The notes below the pieces were generated by a model that worked only from the letters and a program-made list of their open reading frames with translations, was not told where the DNA came from and did not search any database. A program made the position numbers and the translations under genes. DNA of 64,000 bases, from assembly GCF_002752635.1 (NCBI RefSeq), contig NZ_AYTW01000008.1, forward strand, positions 1 through 64,000, given 5' to 3'. This DNA comes from Mesotoga sp. Brook.08.105.5.1. GTDB taxonomy: Bacteria > Thermotogota > Thermotogae > Petrotogales > Kosmotogaceae. This document shows, piece after piece, positions 62,114-64,000 of this stretch (the first letter of the stretch is position 1; each line of letters opens with the position of its first letter).

Positions 62114-62640
62114 CAGTTCTCACCTCATAAAAATTATATCATTGCATGTCATGGCCCAGAAGTGGAGAGGAAATTGCAGATGAATAAGGACTCCATTTTT
62201 GCATTATGGTAATGACGTTCTTCGTTGCAGAACTAGCAGCTTTGTTCTTCGTTCTTGGCAAAGAGCGTGAAAGAAAAGAGAGAGGGGAGAATGATGAGAA
62301 GTATGAGATTCTGTGCAAAGGCAAATCAGAGGTAAGGGGAATGAGGCTAGAGGTAAGAAGATCAAGATCTCTTCGCTCTTCCGACCTCTTGCCTCTGACC
62401 TCAAGCTCTTCCCAACCCAAGGACGGGTCCATGATCTGGGACGAGTCACGAAGGACGGTTCTCCACAGCGACCAGCGGGTTCACCGTTCTTAAGCGATCA
62501 GCGGAACTTCTGGCGTAGAGCGGCCTTTTCGGTGAACGGGTTCATGATCTTGAACGGTCAACGGCGAACCATGTTATAGATCGTTCATCGGGTCCTTGTT
62601 CTTGGACAGCTGACGGAGGACTGATCTCTTCAAATCGTCC
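62114..62640. repeat. Composite repeats
   Basis: The 62325-62575 block is a near copy of 48790-49050: AGAGGTAAGGGGAATGAGGC, a long imperfect hairpin with CTTGCCTCTGACCTCAAGC, CAGCGG words, and GGTTCATGATCTTGAACGG. No gene. Confidence 0.75.
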
Positions 62641-62805
62641 TGTATAATATAACGAAATTTCATTGAGGATCAGGCTTTTTCTCACAAATCGAAAACGAAC
62701 ATTCACAACAGCTGGAGCGCCAAGTTGCTGCTGGAAGAGACTGACATCGAGAAACTATAGTCCCGCTATTTATGGGATAGCAACTTGCGTTTTTTCAAGT
62801 GAAAT

Positions 62806-62820
62806 AGTATATGATATACT
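62806..62820. promoter_or_regulatory. Palindromic operator candidate
   Basis: AGTATATGATATACT is a perfect 7-1-7 palindrome 28 bp before the ATG at 62849. An imperfect second copy (GTATGTGATATAC) follows at about 62830-62842. Confidence 0.55.
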
Positions 62821-62848
62821 AATACATCGTATGTGATATACTGATGTT

Positions 62849-63333
62849 ATGAAGAGAAATATGAGTTTCTCAGATATGGAAGTTGCTTTGAAGGCTTTGT
62901 ATTCTCAGATAAAGAGGATTGCTAAGAGAATCGGTCTGGTTATTTGCGGTGGCACCGCACTGAACGCTCTTGGTTTGGTCCAAAGGACGACGGCGATATA
63001 GATGTGGTTTGTTTCGCAGAGGAAGTCGAGGATCAGATTGTCGTCAGTAGGGCCGAATTCCCGGCTTGGCTTCTAGACGCTGCCGGAAAAGTGGCCAGGG
63101 ATCTGGGGCTTCCCAGAGACTGGATAAACGACGGACCGGCATCACTCGTAGAACTCGGTTTGCCCGAAGGATTTTCGAAGCGACTAACCAAGGTTCAAAT
63201 TGGAAGTTCTCTTTCTGTATATTATATTTCGCGAATAGATCAGATTCACTTTAAGTTGTATGCTTCGGCTGACCGAGGCGGCTATCACGTAGATGATCTG
63301 ATGAAGTTAGAGCAACGGAAAGTGAGATTGTAG
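62849..63333 (+). pseudogene. Nucleotidyltransferase gene with a frameshift
   Basis: The first frame (62849-63001) encodes MEVALKALYSQIKRIAKRIG then LVICGGTALNALGLVQRTT, a nucleotidyltransferase N-terminus (GG motif). It stops at 63001. The continuation is in another frame, with GDIDVVCFAEE (the metal-binding DxD) and onward to VYYISRIDQIHFKLYASADRGGYHVDDLMKLE, ending at 63333. A one-base change near 62985-62995 explains both. The full protein would be about 160 aa. The break could be a mutation or an assembly error. Confidence 0.72.
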
Positions 63334-63417
63334 ATGCAGCGAAATGAACAATGACTCACGATGTCTCGCCGGCTTTTAGAGTAATCTTGATCGATCTCTT
63401 TCGGAGGCTCGGTTTTG

Positions 63418-64000
63418 ATGATGCATCCAAAGAGCTTTAAGAAATTGGTTATAGATAACGCCGTTGGGATATTGTGGAGCCAGTGGGTAAATCTTGGTGC
63501 TTGGTCGAGAGCCGAGCAAACGATGAAATGTTTTAGTGATCCGGAGAGCGCTATTGGCTTTTCCAGTTATTTCTGCAAACACGAAAAGCGTCTACAGAAG
63601 ATCTCCCTGGACTGGAGCGTAGTAAACCTCAAATATATCAATCATTCTCGCTTGAAAAGACTTCGGAAAGTTGTGACCGATCATATTGAACTACCGGTTG
63701 ATGTTTCTGAAGTGCACGCTGGCACTACTTCCAGCAAGTACATCACTGAGCCCGACGCAAGAGATATAACTAACTTGCTTATTCGACTGAGACTAGTATT
63801 TGGATCTACTACCAGGGCAGAGGTGATATTCCATTTACTGACTAGGGGAAGCGCAAATTCGAATCAAATAGCAATCGATCGCTTTCTCAATCAGAAGGCC
63901 GTACTTCTAGAACTAGAGAAGCTAGCTAAGGCCGGCGTTTTGGAAGAGAAAAGGTCAGCAAGAGAGAGACTGTTTTCCGTCCAAAGAGACTTCGCAAGGC
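63418..64000 (+). CDS. Predicted winged-helix protein, incomplete at window end
   Basis: An open frame from ATG 63418 (or TTG 63415, which follows GGAGG by seven bases) runs off the window: FKKLVIDNAVGILWSQWVNLGAW at the start, LLIRLRLVFGSTTRAEVIFHLLTRG, then DRFLNQKAVLLELEKLAKAGVLEEKRSARERLFSV. The last part is a winged-helix DNA-binding domain. It is 85 bp downstream of the nucleotidyltransferase in the same direction. HTH plus nucleotidyltransferase pairs are common toxin-antitoxin arrangements, which suggests it is the regulator or antitoxin. The C-terminus is not in the window. Confidence 0.7.
   Translation, partial: MMHPKSFKKLVIDNAVGILWSQWVNLGAWSRAEQTMKCFSDPESAIGFSSYFCKHEKRLQKISLDWSVVNLKYINHSRLKRLRKVVTDHIELPVDVSEVHAGTTSSKYITEPDARDITNLLIRLRLVFGSTTRAEVIFHLLTRGSANSNQIAIDRFLNQKAVLLELEKLAKAGVLEEKRSARERLFSVQRDFAR

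Noticed and set aside
38505-62640. Classical integron cassette array
   Set aside because: No IntI-like gene and no attC core sites were recognised; only the general organisation is similar.

Overview
The window looks like a chromosomal stretch of a Thermotogota bacterium, most probably a mesophilic Mesotoga/Kosmotoga-type organism. This is a judgement from arginine codons dominated by AGA/AGG, strong GGAGG ribosome sites, moderate GC and the mix of families; no rRNA or other marker gene is present to prove it. No tRNA, rRNA or CRISPR array was recognised.

Layout. 1-4.7 kb: repeat-rich DNA, a cold-shock-like gene whose tail is repeat-derived, an IS110 transposase, and a leucine-rich-repeat protein gene that has lost its 5' end next to it. 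4.9-8.7 kb: a leftward group (Wzx-like flippase, UDP-galactopyranose mutase, glycosyltransferase). 8.9-19.3 kb: accessory DNA with a DUF1659/DUF2922 pair and a phage-like replication set (replisome organiser, G40P-type helicase loader, DnaB-type ATPase) plus a RecB-like nuclease, XRE and TPR regulators, but no structural, packaging or integrase genes. 19.8-25.8 kb: the dTDP-L-rhamnose operon rmlA-rmlC-rmlD-rmlB with two small four-helix-bundle genes inserted between its genes, then a glycosyltransferase. 25.9-36.3 kb: a convergent leftward surface-polysaccharide operon (initiating phosphoglycosyltransferase, glycosyltransferases, a CapE/reductase/CapG-type UDP-amino-sugar pathway, Wzy-like polymerase) driven from a near-consensus promoter at 36228-36256.

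36.3-64 kb is a defence and toxin-antitoxin island. It holds XRE/ImmA/PIN, AAA ATPase + DUF4276, a Cdc6-like AAA, AAA ATPase + PD-(D/E)XK-like protein, an orphan 717-aa protein, AAA ATPase + DUF3226, HicBA, DUF4160/DUF2442, an AAA_14/DUF234 ATPase, AbiEi/AbiEii, MntA with a broken HepT, and a frameshifted nucleotidyltransferase with a winged-helix-like partner. Almost every module is separated from the next by structured repeats.

The most unusual content is that repeat system. Short constant spacers (GGACGCAAGGC, GGAAGTGATGC or GCCAGT) alternate with hairpins whose stems differ completely from unit to unit yet remain self-complementary. Every spacer copy I saw lies on the same strand whatever the direction of the neighbouring genes. 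Nine copies of a four-helix-bundle (S23/Avd-like) gene, one of them a remnant, are scattered through the window, several embedded in these arrays. Other intergenic repeats appear to have entered conserved genes (rmlD, rmlB, a nuclease) in frame. I infer that repeats and four-helix-bundle genes may form one system; this is not proven by the sequence.
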